Shown here: in pieces, positions 51,481 to 61,119 of the stretch
How positions within the stretch are numbered: the stretch's first letter is position 1
How the letters are laid out: each line of letters begins with the position of its first letter
Assembly (NCBI GenBank): GCA_003223645.1
Contig: QHVT01000012.1
Span: forward strand, 62,001 to 126,000
Source of the DNA: Acidobacteriota bacterium
GTDB taxonomy: Bacteria > Acidobacteriota > Thermoanaerobaculia > Gp7-AA8
Direction of reading: 5' to 3'
DNA length: 64,000 nt
Notes under the pieces: generated by a model
The model's database searches: none
The model's input: the letters and a program-made list of their open reading frames with translations, nothing else
What the model was told of the DNA's origin: nothing
Made by a program: the position numbers and the translations under genes

Positions 51481-51536
51481 TTAACGTGACGAATCCTCGC
51501 TTGCCGCCAATGGCTTTCAGTCGCAGGATCATGAAA

Positions 51537-51566
51537 CACGAACGCCGCCTTGCGGCGGCGTTCGTG
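51537..51566 (-). terminator. Rho-independent-type terminator of ftsH
   Basis: A perfect 13-bp stem, CACGAACGCCGCC with its complement and a 4-base loop, two bases after the ftsH stop; on the minus strand it is followed by TTT. Confidence 0.75.
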
Positions 51567-51568
51567 GA

Positions 51569-53518
<1,950 letters not shown>

Positions 53519-53624
53519 CGATTTGCCTCCAAACGAGTCTCCGGAACGCGAATGCTCCCGGCGTGCCAGTGACTTCCGGTTGCGCTAACGATGTCGCCGC
53601 AAGTGATATTGCAGCGCCTGACTT

Positions 53625-53693
53625 GTGGAGCGGCGGCCGCCTCGGCCGCCGGCCCTCGCGAGAATCCGGCGGCCGAAGCGGCCGCCGCTCCAC
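53625..53693. repeat. Palindromic repeat (family GGAGCGGCGGCCGC)
   Basis: Lies between hpt and ftsH, its last base shared with the hpt stop codon. The remaining gap to ftsH shows no gene. Confidence 0.9.
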
Positions 53694-54211
53694 TAAACAA
53701 TACGTCCAATGTAGGGAAGGTTTCCGTGTCGCCGCTCATGTTCAAGACCGAAGCCGACCCACGTGCCGTCGTCACCGATGGTGAAGGCGCTGAAATCGGC
53801 GGGAAAGTCGACGGTGCGCGCGTCGGGGCGGTCGAGCAGCGCGACGAGACGCAGGACTTTCGGATCGTGTGCGCGCAGCTGCGTGAGCAGGTAGTTCTCG
53901 ATGACGCCGGACGAGACGACGTCCTTGAGGACGTAGACGCGCCGGTCGCGGATGTCGGTGTAGCTGAGGAAGTCGATCTCCAGCGCGTCGGCGGTCTGCT
54001 GATCGGCGACGTCGCGCACGACGTCGATCACGCCGTAGCTGACGTCGCCTTCGATCGAGCGCATCAGGTCCGCGAGAAAACAGGACGTGCCTTTGAGGAT
54101 GGCGAGGAGGAAGACTTCCGCGGAACCCGCATCGGCGCGGATGTCACGCCCCAGCTCGCCGATCCGCCGCGCGATGTCTTCCGCGCTGAAGACCGGAGTG
54201 ATCTCTTTCAC
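53693..54211 (-). CDS. hpt: Hypoxanthine phosphoribosyltransferase-like protein
   Basis: A 172-residue PRTase in the tilS-hpt-ftsH position. Fold elements are clear: VFLLAILKGTSCFLADLMR, then VYVLKDVVSSGVIENYL and WVGFGLEHE. However, the PRPP loop, normally E-D-I-I-D-T-G, reads KDVVSSG: the first acidic residue is Lys and the catalytic-base Asp is Ser. Purine salvage activity is therefore uncertain. GTG 54211 overlaps the tilS stop (GTGA), giving translational coupling. Confidence 0.8.
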   Translation of the reverse strand: MKEITPVFSAEDIARRIGELGRDIRADAGSAEVFLLAILKGTSCFLADLMRSIEGDVSYGVIDVVRDVADQQTADALEIDFLSYTDIRDRRVYVLKDVVSSGVIENYLLTQLRAHDPKVLRLVALLDRPDARTVDFPADFSAFTIGDDGTWVGFGLEHERRHGNLPYIGRIV

Positions 54212-55740
54212 GAGTACGAGCCCTCCAGCCACACTTCATAACGGTCGCCGGGCGCGTCGCTGACTTTGAACCGCTCCGAGACCTCGACGCCGGCGACCCA
54301 GACGATCTCGTCGTTCCACACGAGGAGAGGGATGCGGTCGCGCAACTCCGCGGCGATTTTACGATCAATCAGGAAATCCTTCAGCTTTTTGGGAGCGGGG
54401 GAGCCGAGGGGGTGGAAGCGGTCGCCGCGGCGGCGGTTGCGGATGGTGAAGGAAGGCGACGCACCGCGTTGCAGCTGAACGAGCTGTGTCAGCCCGAGCG
54501 TGAGCGAGGGAGCTGGGGCTCGGGTGGTGGTGCGAGGCTCATGCAACGCGCCGCGTTGCAGTTGAACGAGCTGTGTCATCCCGAGCGTGAGCGAGGGAGC
54601 TGGGGCTCGGGTGGCGGTGCGAGGCTCATGCAACGCGCCCCGCCCACCCAGGTCCCTCGCTACGCTCGGGATGACATGCATCGTGATGCCGAGTTGCGGG
54701 ATGTCTATCGGTGAATCCAGCGCGACACTCACTTCAAACTCCGGCATCGCGGAGGGCACGCGGCGCAGCACGAGCGCCTCGTTGCGGCGGATCAGCTCGA
54801 GGTCTTTCGTCACGCTGACGCGTTTGATGGCATCGACTTCATTTGCAAGGCGTGCGAGATCGTTTGCCGAAACGTCGCGCGCCGAAGCATCGAGGCGATG
54901 GATGTGGCGATGGAGGAGCGCCTGGCGCAGCCAGGGATCGTCGGGCCAGTGGCGAAAGCGCGTCTCGTTTTCCTCGACGTCGACGCCGTGAGATTCCGCG
55001 TCGTCGACCGCGCGCTCGAGGATCGGCCACTGCTGCCGCGCCTGCGCGGCGATCGCGGCGAGGTTGTCGACCGCGCCGAGCTCCCGCACGAGAACGCGTA
55101 TGCGATTGCGCAGGAAGCGCGGATCGTCGTTCGAGCGATCGTGGCGCGGCGTGACGTTGCGCGCGCGCAGAAACGTCTCGATCTCCTCGCGCGTGACGTC
55201 GAGTAGCGGCCGCACCACGCCGTCGCCGCGCACCGCGTGAATCCCGCGCAGCCCGCCGATGCCGCTGCCGGTCAGGAGTCGCATGAGCACCGTCTCGGCC
55301 TGATCGTTTTTCTGATGGGCGGTGGCGATGAAGGCAATGGTGGAGTGGTGCGCGCCTCCGGCGCGCCTTTCGGAAAGCGCGCCGGAGGCGCGCACCACTC
55401 GATCTCGAATCTCGAAGAGCTTCGCGTAGCGAACCTCGCGCGCTGCCGCTTCGATTCCGCGATGCTTTACGCGCTCCTCGTCGAGGGTGCCGTCCGCGAC
55501 ACGCAGCTCGACTTCGACCGATGCGCACAGCTCGCGCACGAACTGTTCGTCGTCATCCGACTCTGCTCCACGTAGATGATGATTCACGTGCGCGGCGATG
55601 ATCGTGAATCCGTCATCGCGCAGTTCCGCGAGCGCCAGCAGCAGCGCCGTCGAGTCCGCGCCTCCCGACACCGCCGCCAACACTGCACAAGGTTCGATGC
55701 AGTGCTTTTCGAAGAAGCGGCGGACGGAATCGGGGAGCAT
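54208..55740 (-). CDS. tilS: tRNA(Ile)-lysidine synthase, with two repeat-derived inserts
   Basis: Modifies C34 of tRNA-Ile(CAU) to lysidine. The PP-loop ATPase motif AVSGGADSTALL is near residue 24; AAHVNHHLRG, TAHQKNDQAETVLMR and RPLLDVTREEIE follow, then the TilS C-terminal domain (RNRRRGDRFHPLGSPAPKK). At 510 residues it is longer than usual (about 430-450) because two palindromic repeats are translated in frame: about residues 114-133 (RASGALSERRAGGAHH) and about 350-425 (PSVARDLGG with two 29-residue units). The PP-loop motif itself is intact. Confidence 0.93.
   Translation of the reverse strand: MLPDSVRRFFEKHCIEPCAVLAAVSGGADSTALLLALAELRDDGFTIIAAHVNHHLRGAESDDDEQFVRELCASVEVELRVADGTLDEERVKHRGIEAAAREVRYAKLFEIRDRVVRASGALSERRAGGAHHSTIAFIATAHQKNDQAETVLMRLLTGSGIGGLRGIHAVRGDGVVRPLLDVTREEIETFLRARNVTPRHDRSNDDPRFLRNRIRVLVRELGAVDNLAAIAAQARQQWPILERAVDDAESHGVDVEENETRFRHWPDDPWLRQALLHRHIHRLDASARDVSANDLARLANEVDAIKRVSVTKDLELIRRNEALVLRRVPSAMPEFEVSVALDSPIDIPQLGITMHVIPSVARDLGGRGALHEPRTATRAPAPSLTLGMTQLVQLQRGALHEPRTTTRAPAPSLTLGLTQLVQLQRGASPSFTIRNRRRGDRFHPLGSPAPKKLKDFLIDRKIAAELRDRIPLLVWNDEIVWVAGVEVSERFKVSDAPGDRYEVWLEGSYS
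54466..54690. repeat. In-frame repeat insert in tilS: 87-bp direct units plus GTCATCCCGAGC-type palindrome
   Basis: Two 87-bp units start at 54466 and 54553 (GCGTTGCAGCTGAACGAGC, with one- or two-base differences); a partial third runs to TCGGGATGAC. 87 bp is 29 codons, so the frame is kept. Confidence 0.88.
55343..55400. repeat. In-frame palindrome in tilS (perfect 24-bp arms)
   Basis: GAGTGGTGCGCGCCTCCGGC opens the left arm; the right arm is its exact complement, with loop CTTTCGGAAA. It lies just before the TAHQKND motif. Confidence 0.92.
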
Positions 55741-55786
55741 GTTCTACACCGGATGGTACGCGAGTCGGCGTGTTACGCTAGGACAT

Positions 55787-57709
55787 ATGAATGGAAAAGT
55801 GCAATCAGGCGGAAGCGACAACAACATCCAATCCCTCGGCCGCGTCAGCGTGGAGTTGAGACAGGCGGCCAACGGCGTGACGATCGTCGGTCCGATCCTG
55901 CTCACGGACACCGACGGTTCGTTCGCCTTCGACGAGCCGGCGCCGTCGTCCGGCGTCTACTTCGTCGTGGCGAAAGAGGGGACGCCGACTCCGATGATGG
56001 CGCTCCTCGGTCCCGAGCTGCCGGACACCATCGTCATCAACGAGCTGACGACGGTTGCCGCCGTCTACTGCCTCGCGCAATTCTTCACGAAGTCGGCCGT
56101 TCAGGGCCCGTCGTTCGGCGTGCGCGTCGCGGCGGCAATGAGCACGAACATCGTCGACGTCACGACGGGAGCGTTTTCGAACATCCTCATCAACTCGCCG
56201 AACGCCGGCCAGACGAACGGGCTTGGTTTGACCGCGTCCCTGGCAAACCTCCTCGCCTGGTGCGTTCGCGATCCGGAAAACTGTGAAGTGCTGTTCGACC
56301 TGACGACGCTGCCGAACGGCGATCGGCCGAGGAACATGTTCGAGGCGCTGTACAACATCGCGCGCTATCCGGCGAACAACGTCGCCGCGCTGTATCAGCA
56401 ATCGCTGCAGGTGTCGCAGGTCTACAGCCCCACGCTCACGTCGCAGCCCGACGCTTGGACGCTCGCCGTCAAGGTGAACGACTCCGGCGACAACGACCAC
56501 ATGTTCGGCGGCCCGGGCAATCTCGCGTTCGACAGCAAGGGCCGCGTGTGGATCACGAACAACGTGAATCAGGGGAGCGGAGACTCCTCGCAGTATTGCA
56601 TCGTCCTCGGCATGGACGCTCGTCCGGCAATGGAGAACGGCGTCAGGATTTCTCCGTTCACCGGCGGCGGTCTTCTCGGCACTGGTTACGGAGTCGCGCT
56701 CGACAGTCAGGAGAACGTCTGGTTCGGCAACTTCGGATGGGGAAAGGTTGATCCGAGGCCGATGGGAAGCGCTTCGCAGTTCACGTCCGGAGCGGTTGCG
56801 ATCTCGCCGGACGGGACTTCCTCGACGGAGACAGGCGGATATCAGAAGGGGATTTATCGCGTGCAGGGGACGGTCGTCGACAGCCAGGACAACGTCTGGC
56901 TCGCCGGCTGGAAGAGCCACACCGTCGCGGTCTACACGAACGTCACGTCCGGCACGAGCGGCATTGACAATCCCATTGTCTACGACCCGAAAGACCTGAA
57001 CTTCATGCCGTTCGGCCTCGCCATCGCATCGGAGAACAAAGCCTGGGTCGTCGACGCGAACAAGGACCAAAGCTATCTGCTGCTGCTCCAGCTCGACACC
57101 AGCACGCGGGATTTCACCGTGCTGACGAAGCAGCCGTGCGGCAAGACGGCGAAGGGAATCGCGCTCGACTCGAAGGGCAACGTGTGGGTCGCGTCCGGCG
57201 GCGACGGCTACGTCTACGCGTTTCAGTCCGACGGCACTCCGATCGGTCAATACGACCAGGGACAGATTAGTGGTCCGTGGGGTGTATTCGCCGACGGCAA
57301 CGACAACGTCTGGGTCGCGAACTTCGGTCTCTTGAAATTCGGCGACGAATTCACGGGCCGAGTCACACACCTCGCGGGAGCCAACGAGAACATGCGCCCG
57401 AAAGGAACGAACACAGGCGACGTACTGTCGCCGCCGAACACCGGCTACACGGTGCCGAACCAGGGAGACCCAATTCTGCTCGCCGACCTCACACCGCTCT
57501 ACGGCGATCAAGGCCCGACCATCTACATTCCGTTCATGCGCGTGACCGCGGTCAACGTCGACGCAGCGGGCAACGTCTGGTGCTGCAACAACTGGAAACC
57601 GATCTTCACGCTCGACGCCGTCGGCGACCCATTGGAAGGCGAAGCCGCAAATCCCGGCGGCGACGGAATGGTGATCTTCGTCGGGTTGGCGAAACCGCGG
57701 GCAACGTGA
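55787..57709 (+). CDS. Beta-propeller (NHL/SMP-30-like) protein
   Basis: A 640-residue protein. The first 70 residues look like a carboxypeptidase-regulatory/SdrD-type beta-sandwich (ILLTDTDGSFAFDEPAPSSG). From about residue 230 on, repeated blades contain DSKGRVWITNN, DSQENVWFGNFG, DSQDNVWLAGW, DSKGNVWVASGGDG, DGNDNVWVANFG and DAAGNVWCCNN: six or more copies of the D-x2-G/D-N-V-W pattern of six-bladed propellers related to streptogramin lyase (Vgb) and NHL proteins. No signal peptide is visible from this ATG; ATG 55739 upstream does not add one. Confidence 0.75.
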   Translation: MNGKVQSGGSDNNIQSLGRVSVELRQAANGVTIVGPILLTDTDGSFAFDEPAPSSGVYFVVAKEGTPTPMMALLGPELPDTIVINELTTVAAVYCLAQFFTKSAVQGPSFGVRVAAAMSTNIVDVTTGAFSNILINSPNAGQTNGLGLTASLANLLAWCVRDPENCEVLFDLTTLPNGDRPRNMFEALYNIARYPANNVAALYQQSLQVSQVYSPTLTSQPDAWTLAVKVNDSGDNDHMFGGPGNLAFDSKGRVWITNNVNQGSGDSSQYCIVLGMDARPAMENGVRISPFTGGGLLGTGYGVALDSQENVWFGNFGWGKVDPRPMGSASQFTSGAVAISPDGTSSTETGGYQKGIYRVQGTVVDSQDNVWLAGWKSHTVAVYTNVTSGTSGIDNPIVYDPKDLNFMPFGLAIASENKAWVVDANKDQSYLLLLQLDTSTRDFTVLTKQPCGKTAKGIALDSKGNVWVASGGDGYVYAFQSDGTPIGQYDQGQISGPWGVFADGNDNVWVANFGLLKFGDEFTGRVTHLAGANENMRPKGTNTGDVLSPPNTGYTVPNQGDPILLADLTPLYGDQGPTIYIPFMRVTAVNVDAAGNVWCCNNWKPIFTLDAVGDPLEGEAANPGGDGMVIFVGLAKPRAT

Positions 57710-57742
57710 CCGCTAGCCGTGCGGAGCTCAGTGCGGTTTACA

Positions 57743-57856
57743 TCAAAGCCTGTTCATCAACGCGACCAGCTTCGCGATCAGGGCGGAATCGCGGCCCGGT
57801 CCTGCGGCATGTGGAACCTGTTCTCTTTCGGCGTCGCCCGCGGCCGCGACAAACAC
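57743..57856 (-). CDS. Possible small protein after the sigma factor gene
   Basis: A 37-residue frame from GTG 57856: VFVAAAGDAEREQVPHAAGP, then GRDSALIAKLVALMNRL. The composition is protein-like. A second start, an ATG overlapping the sigma-factor stop (57899), opens a different frame that reads poorly, so the original gene may have been joined by a frameshift. It could be a small partner of the sigma factor; very uncertain. Confidence 0.22.
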   Translation of the reverse strand: MFVAAAGDAEREQVPHAAGPGRDSALIAKLVALMNRL

Positions 57857-57895
57857 CGCGATCTACTCCAGAGAGGGGGTAGCGGCTCGAGTTGG

Positions 57896-59554
57896 TCATG
57901 ACGAAGTGTCCTCCTGCCGGTCCGCCCCCTCGATCTCATTTTCTTCGGACGGACGCGCAGTCCGATTTTTCAATCGAAAGTCGAGAAGAGTCGAGTCGGA
58001 ACCGATCAGGTCTTCGACCGCGCGCGCATCGACGCCGACTTTGGTCAGCTCCGCGCGCAGAGCATCAAGATGCTTGTAGAAGAGGCGGTAGAGCACCTGC
58101 TGGTCACGATGCAACGAACGCGAAATCTGGGCAACCGTCATGTCGCAGTCGTAGCGCAGCCGGAAAATCAGCTGTTCGTCACCGGGCAGGCTGTCGATGA
58201 AGGCACAGACCACGGCCGAGATCCGTGCAGCCATATCCGTGCGCACGACGCGGTCGGCGTCGCCGGTGCTTTCGAGCGATTCAGCTTCTTCGATCGGCAC
58301 GAACTTCTGCCTGACCTTCGCCGGCAACAATCGCGCGATGCGCTCGATCTCGTCGATGGTGACTTCGGGATGCTTCTCCCGGAGGAGCGTCAGCGTCTCC
58401 TGAAGCGTCCGGCCATCGCGGACCAGTGCGCGCTCGACATCGATACCGAGGCGGCCCAGTCGCTGTGCTTCGGCGGAGTCGTGCCACTTGCCGCGTTGAT
58501 GCCGGCGATAGTTGATGAGCATGCGCCGGATGACCGCGGCGATGTAGGTGCTGAATAAAGCGCGACCCTGATATGCGCGGAGGAGTGCGTAATCGTTTTT
58601 CACGAGCCGTAGCCGCACCTCTGCAGTGAATTCCTCGATCTCGTCGGCGTCCATTCCTTGGCGGCGGCTAATCATGTGGGTGAGGCGTTCAATGAACGGC
58701 AACTCGCGCACGAGGAGATCGCTGAATTCCAACAACGCCAGCGGGCCCGAGTACGCAGGAACCGTTCCCAGCGAGCCCGAGTGAGCGGGAAGCGTTCCCG
58801 GCTTACGCGCGTCGCGTCTCGATGGTGGACGGCTGGCCAATTGACGATGGTGCGGGAGCGCTGGAATGGCATCCTGAACGATTGACGCAGTCCATGATGC
58901 GACGATGCGGCGAAGATCACCCGCAGTCTGATGCTCGGCGATTGTCGAGTCCAACGGAATCTCGATCGGATGCGATTGGCGCACTGCATCCGCAAACTTC
59001 AGACACAGTCCAGAATGCACAGCAAAGGCGAATATCTCGGCTACATCGAGCCCCGAAAGGATCTCACTTGGGAGGGCATTCCACGCGTCGTGGACACGTG
59101 CGATCGCCGGTTGATCGTGCTCTAACCGATCGAAGAACTCTCGCGCGACACCGCTCGAGACGGCACGAGCTCGTCGGATGGATGCTGTTGACGGCAGTGG
59201 CTTGGATGAGAAAACTCTTCGGAGAAACTCGATCGCCATGGGTGTGCGGGTGACGATCTGGTCGAGATCATCGGCTGCCAACTCGCGTGTTTCGTGCCGG
59301 GTTTCTGGGTCGAGGCAAATCAGTGCGAGGGACAAGGCATGTTCCTGATCGACGGCTGCAGTAAGCGCAGCGCGGACATCCTCGTGGGACTGCACGTCCA
59401 AGAATTGCAGGTCCTGACAAACACCGAAGACGTAGGACCATTCGTGTGGCCCCGACGCCCATAGATCTTCCGGACGATCGGCGTCGATACGATGCCACGT
59501 ATCGCCATCGACAATCAGCGCCGCTGCGGCTCGTCCGGAGAGGATGGCTTTCAT
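57896..59554 (-). CDS. Sigma-70-family (ECF-like) factor with large unknown N-terminal domain
   Basis: A 552-residue protein. The C-terminal half is sigma-like: region 2 at about 305-355 (FTAEVRLRLVKNDYALLRAY, FSTYIAAVIRRMLINYRR) and region 4 at about 452-500 (FIDSLPGDEQLIFRLRYDCD, MTVAQISRSLHRDQQVLYRL), separated by about 90 residues. The N-terminal 240 residues match nothing I know and may sense a signal or bind a partner. A 30-bp tandem repeat (58741-58800) in the linker encodes GTLPAHSGSL and GTVPAYSGPL. Its start overlaps the zinc-ribbon gene stop (ATGA), so the two are coupled. Confidence 0.7.
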   Translation of the reverse strand: MKAILSGRAAAALIVDGDTWHRIDADRPEDLWASGPHEWSYVFGVCQDLQFLDVQSHEDVRAALTAAVDQEHALSLALICLDPETRHETRELAADDLDQIVTRTPMAIEFLRRVFSSKPLPSTASIRRARAVSSGVAREFFDRLEHDQPAIARVHDAWNALPSEILSGLDVAEIFAFAVHSGLCLKFADAVRQSHPIEIPLDSTIAEHQTAGDLRRIVASWTASIVQDAIPALPHHRQLASRPPSRRDARKPGTLPAHSGSLGTVPAYSGPLALLEFSDLLVRELPFIERLTHMISRRQGMDADEIEEFTAEVRLRLVKNDYALLRAYQGRALFSTYIAAVIRRMLINYRRHQRGKWHDSAEAQRLGRLGIDVERALVRDGRTLQETLTLLREKHPEVTIDEIERIARLLPAKVRQKFVPIEEAESLESTGDADRVVRTDMAARISAVVCAFIDSLPGDEQLIFRLRYDCDMTVAQISRSLHRDQQVLYRLFYKHLDALRAELTKVGVDARAVEDLIGSDSTLLDFRLKNRTARPSEENEIEGADRQEDTSS

Positions 59555-60438
59555 GTGCTTTCGTTGAGAAGGAGGTCGTGGCGCCGGAGGCGATCTCGCA
59601 AGTCAGCGAGAATTCCTCGATGGCCTACGGCGGTCGGTGCATTTTGGTCGATCGCTATACCCTTCAGCGTCCGCAAAGACATCGGTCCACAGATGTGGAC
59701 TTCGACGTATTCATCATCCGCCGTCGTAGCTCCGCGTTCCATGAGAATCGCCGCGAACTCCGCTTCAGTTGCGTCTGGCGCAAGCCTGGCGGCAAGTTTA
59801 GCCGTGCATAGCTTGCTCCTGTCCAGCCATGTACTGCGGAAGCCTTGCGATAGATCGACGGAGCCGTCCTTGAACGGGATAGCGCCTCGTTTGACGAAGA
59901 ATCGGCAACTGTTTGTCTCGAACGTCGATGAGCGGTGCTCGATCATGGACGTATCGCAGACCAGCGTGCATGGGCCGTAGGACGTCAACCCCTCGAACGT
60001 GATCGCCAGCGCGGCAAATCGGATGTGCCTCTTAACCGGATCCGTGAATAGCACACCATCGACGAGTTCGCGGATGGCGTCCCAATCGGCACCAGTCGGT
60101 GGTTTTGCGCGGGGAAAACGCGTATCGGAAGTGGCGTAGTAGGTAGCCTTCAGCTCGGTTTCGCCGAACACCAGGCGATGCGCTTCATTCGCTTTTACAC
60201 AAATAACCGCATAAGAGCTATCGATGGCTTTTTCGAAACGCTGAGTCGCGGACCCTGTACCCGCGGAGTGGGCTCTTTCGAGTGCATCCTCGTAGCGCTT
60301 GTTCAATGCCTCGGCTTCGAGGCTCGCCTGAATGACATTCGGATACCGGCCGGGCGAGCCGCAGTGAGGGCACTGCATCGCCGAGATCGCAATCTCGATG
60401 GTGCAACGTTCACACGTGGTGGACACTGCTTCTCCCAT
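59551..60438 (-). CDS. Zinc-ribbon protein coupled to the sigma factor
   Basis: A 295-residue protein of unknown family. From ATG 60438, cysteines 9, 12, 23 and 26 (CERCTIEI ... CPHCG) form a zinc ribbon, followed by a charged helix with AEALNKRYEDALERA. The rest (about 60-295) is a mixed alpha/beta domain with a sequence of conserved-looking blocks: GETELKATYYATSDTRFP, ALAITFEGLTSYGPCTLV, MIEHRSSTFETNSCRFF and EYVEVHICGPMSLRTLKGI. The last is faintly reminiscent of ADP-ribosyltransferase E-x-H/E-x-E strands, a weak guess only. TTG 60468 is an alternative start. The sigma factor gene begins in its stop codon. Confidence 0.65.
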   Translation of the reverse strand: MGEAVSTTCERCTIEIAISAMQCPHCGSPGRYPNVIQASLEAEALNKRYEDALERAHSAGTGSATQRFEKAIDSSYAVICVKANEAHRLVFGETELKATYYATSDTRFPRAKPPTGADWDAIRELVDGVLFTDPVKRHIRFAALAITFEGLTSYGPCTLVCDTSMIEHRSSTFETNSCRFFVKRGAIPFKDGSVDLSQGFRSTWLDRSKLCTAKLAARLAPDATEAEFAAILMERGATTADDEYVEVHICGPMSLRTLKGIAIDQNAPTAVGHRGILADLRDRLRRHDLLLNEST

Positions 60439-60520
60439 GTCCCTTTGAGATATGACTAGCTTCGACAAAGCTTACCTGAGCCTTCGAGCGGAACGAGTGT
60501 CAATCTGAAGGTTGTTTGTT

Positions 60521-60541
60521 GGCGATGACCGGGATCGAACT
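60521..60541 (-). other. Fragment resembling a tRNA 3' end (possible att site)
   Basis: The minus strand reads GTTCGATCCCGGTCATCGCC, the usual T-loop to acceptor end of a tRNA, but no matching 5' half lies within range. Such fragments are often left by integration at tRNA genes. Between 60439 and 60772 I see no gene. Confidence 0.35.
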
Positions 60542-60772
60542 CATGCGATACGACGATGGCTGCGCCGCGCGTTTCGCTCGCGCCGATGCAACTGACGCTG
60601 GCGCGCAGCTGATCGCCGCGCCAAGCCTCCTACCCGCCGTCGATGAGCTGCGCGTGGCGTCAGCTCCATCGCGGCGAGCAACCGCCGGCGGCGAAGCCGT
60701 CCGCGAGTTGCGCTAGATGAGACGAGTCGAGAAAGCGCGCAAAAGACGAGAAACGCGCAGGTTGCGGGAGGG

Positions 60773-60849
60773 TGGTGGCGGTGACTGGAGTCGAACCAGT
60801 GACCTAGCGCTTATGAGACGCCCGCTCTGACCATCTGAGCTACACCGCC
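60773..60849 (-). tRNA. tRNA with anticodon CAU (Met or Ile2)
   Basis: 77 bases with encoded CCA. The acceptor GGCGGTG pairs with CACCGCC; D-arm TAGCTCAGATGGTCAGAGC, anticodon loop CTCATAA and T-arm CTGGTTCGACTCCAG are complete. The anticodon CAU and a TAGGTC-type variable loop fit either elongator Met or the lysidine-modified Ile2; the presence of tilS nearby does not decide it. Confidence 0.93.
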
Positions 60850-60903
60850 GGCTGCGGGGCCGAGAGATTACACTAAACATCGCATCGGCCGGGATATTTC
60901 GGA

Positions 60904-61119
60904 ATGGCAGAGAGTTACGAGCGGAATTGCGTGCGCTGCGGGGAGTCGGAAGAACACCTGCTTCTCGAGCCTTGTTCAGTGTGCGGACGCTTTTTCTGCG
61001 CGGACTGTGCGCACCGCGCGGGGTTCGGACGGAAGTTTTGTTCGCCGGAGTGCGGACACGCGTACTATTTCAGCGGAGACCCCGATGACGACGAAGATCT
61101 CGAGTTCGACGATCACTGA
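60904..61119 (+). CDS. Small zinc-finger-like protein
   Basis: A 71-residue cysteine-rich protein: [20 protein letters not shown], then [20 protein letters not shown] and CGHAYYF. Eight or nine Cys and a His in CxxC/CxxxC pairs suggest two zinc sites. The tail is acidic ([13 protein letters not shown]). Its last 35 bases overlap the hemB start in another frame, suggesting cotranslation. Confidence 0.75.
   Translation: MAESYERNCVRCGESEEHLLLEPCSVCGRFFCADCAHRAGFGRKFCSPECGHAYYFSGDPDDDEDLEFDDH

Noticed and set aside
51537-51566. Possible mobile palindrome after ftsH
   Set aside because: Perfect short stem directly after the stop with a T-run; an ordinary terminator explains it.
60516-60716. 66-residue plus-strand frame near the tRNA fragment
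   Set aside because: Low-complexity Ala/Arg composition, no ribosome site, and it covers the tRNA-like fragment.
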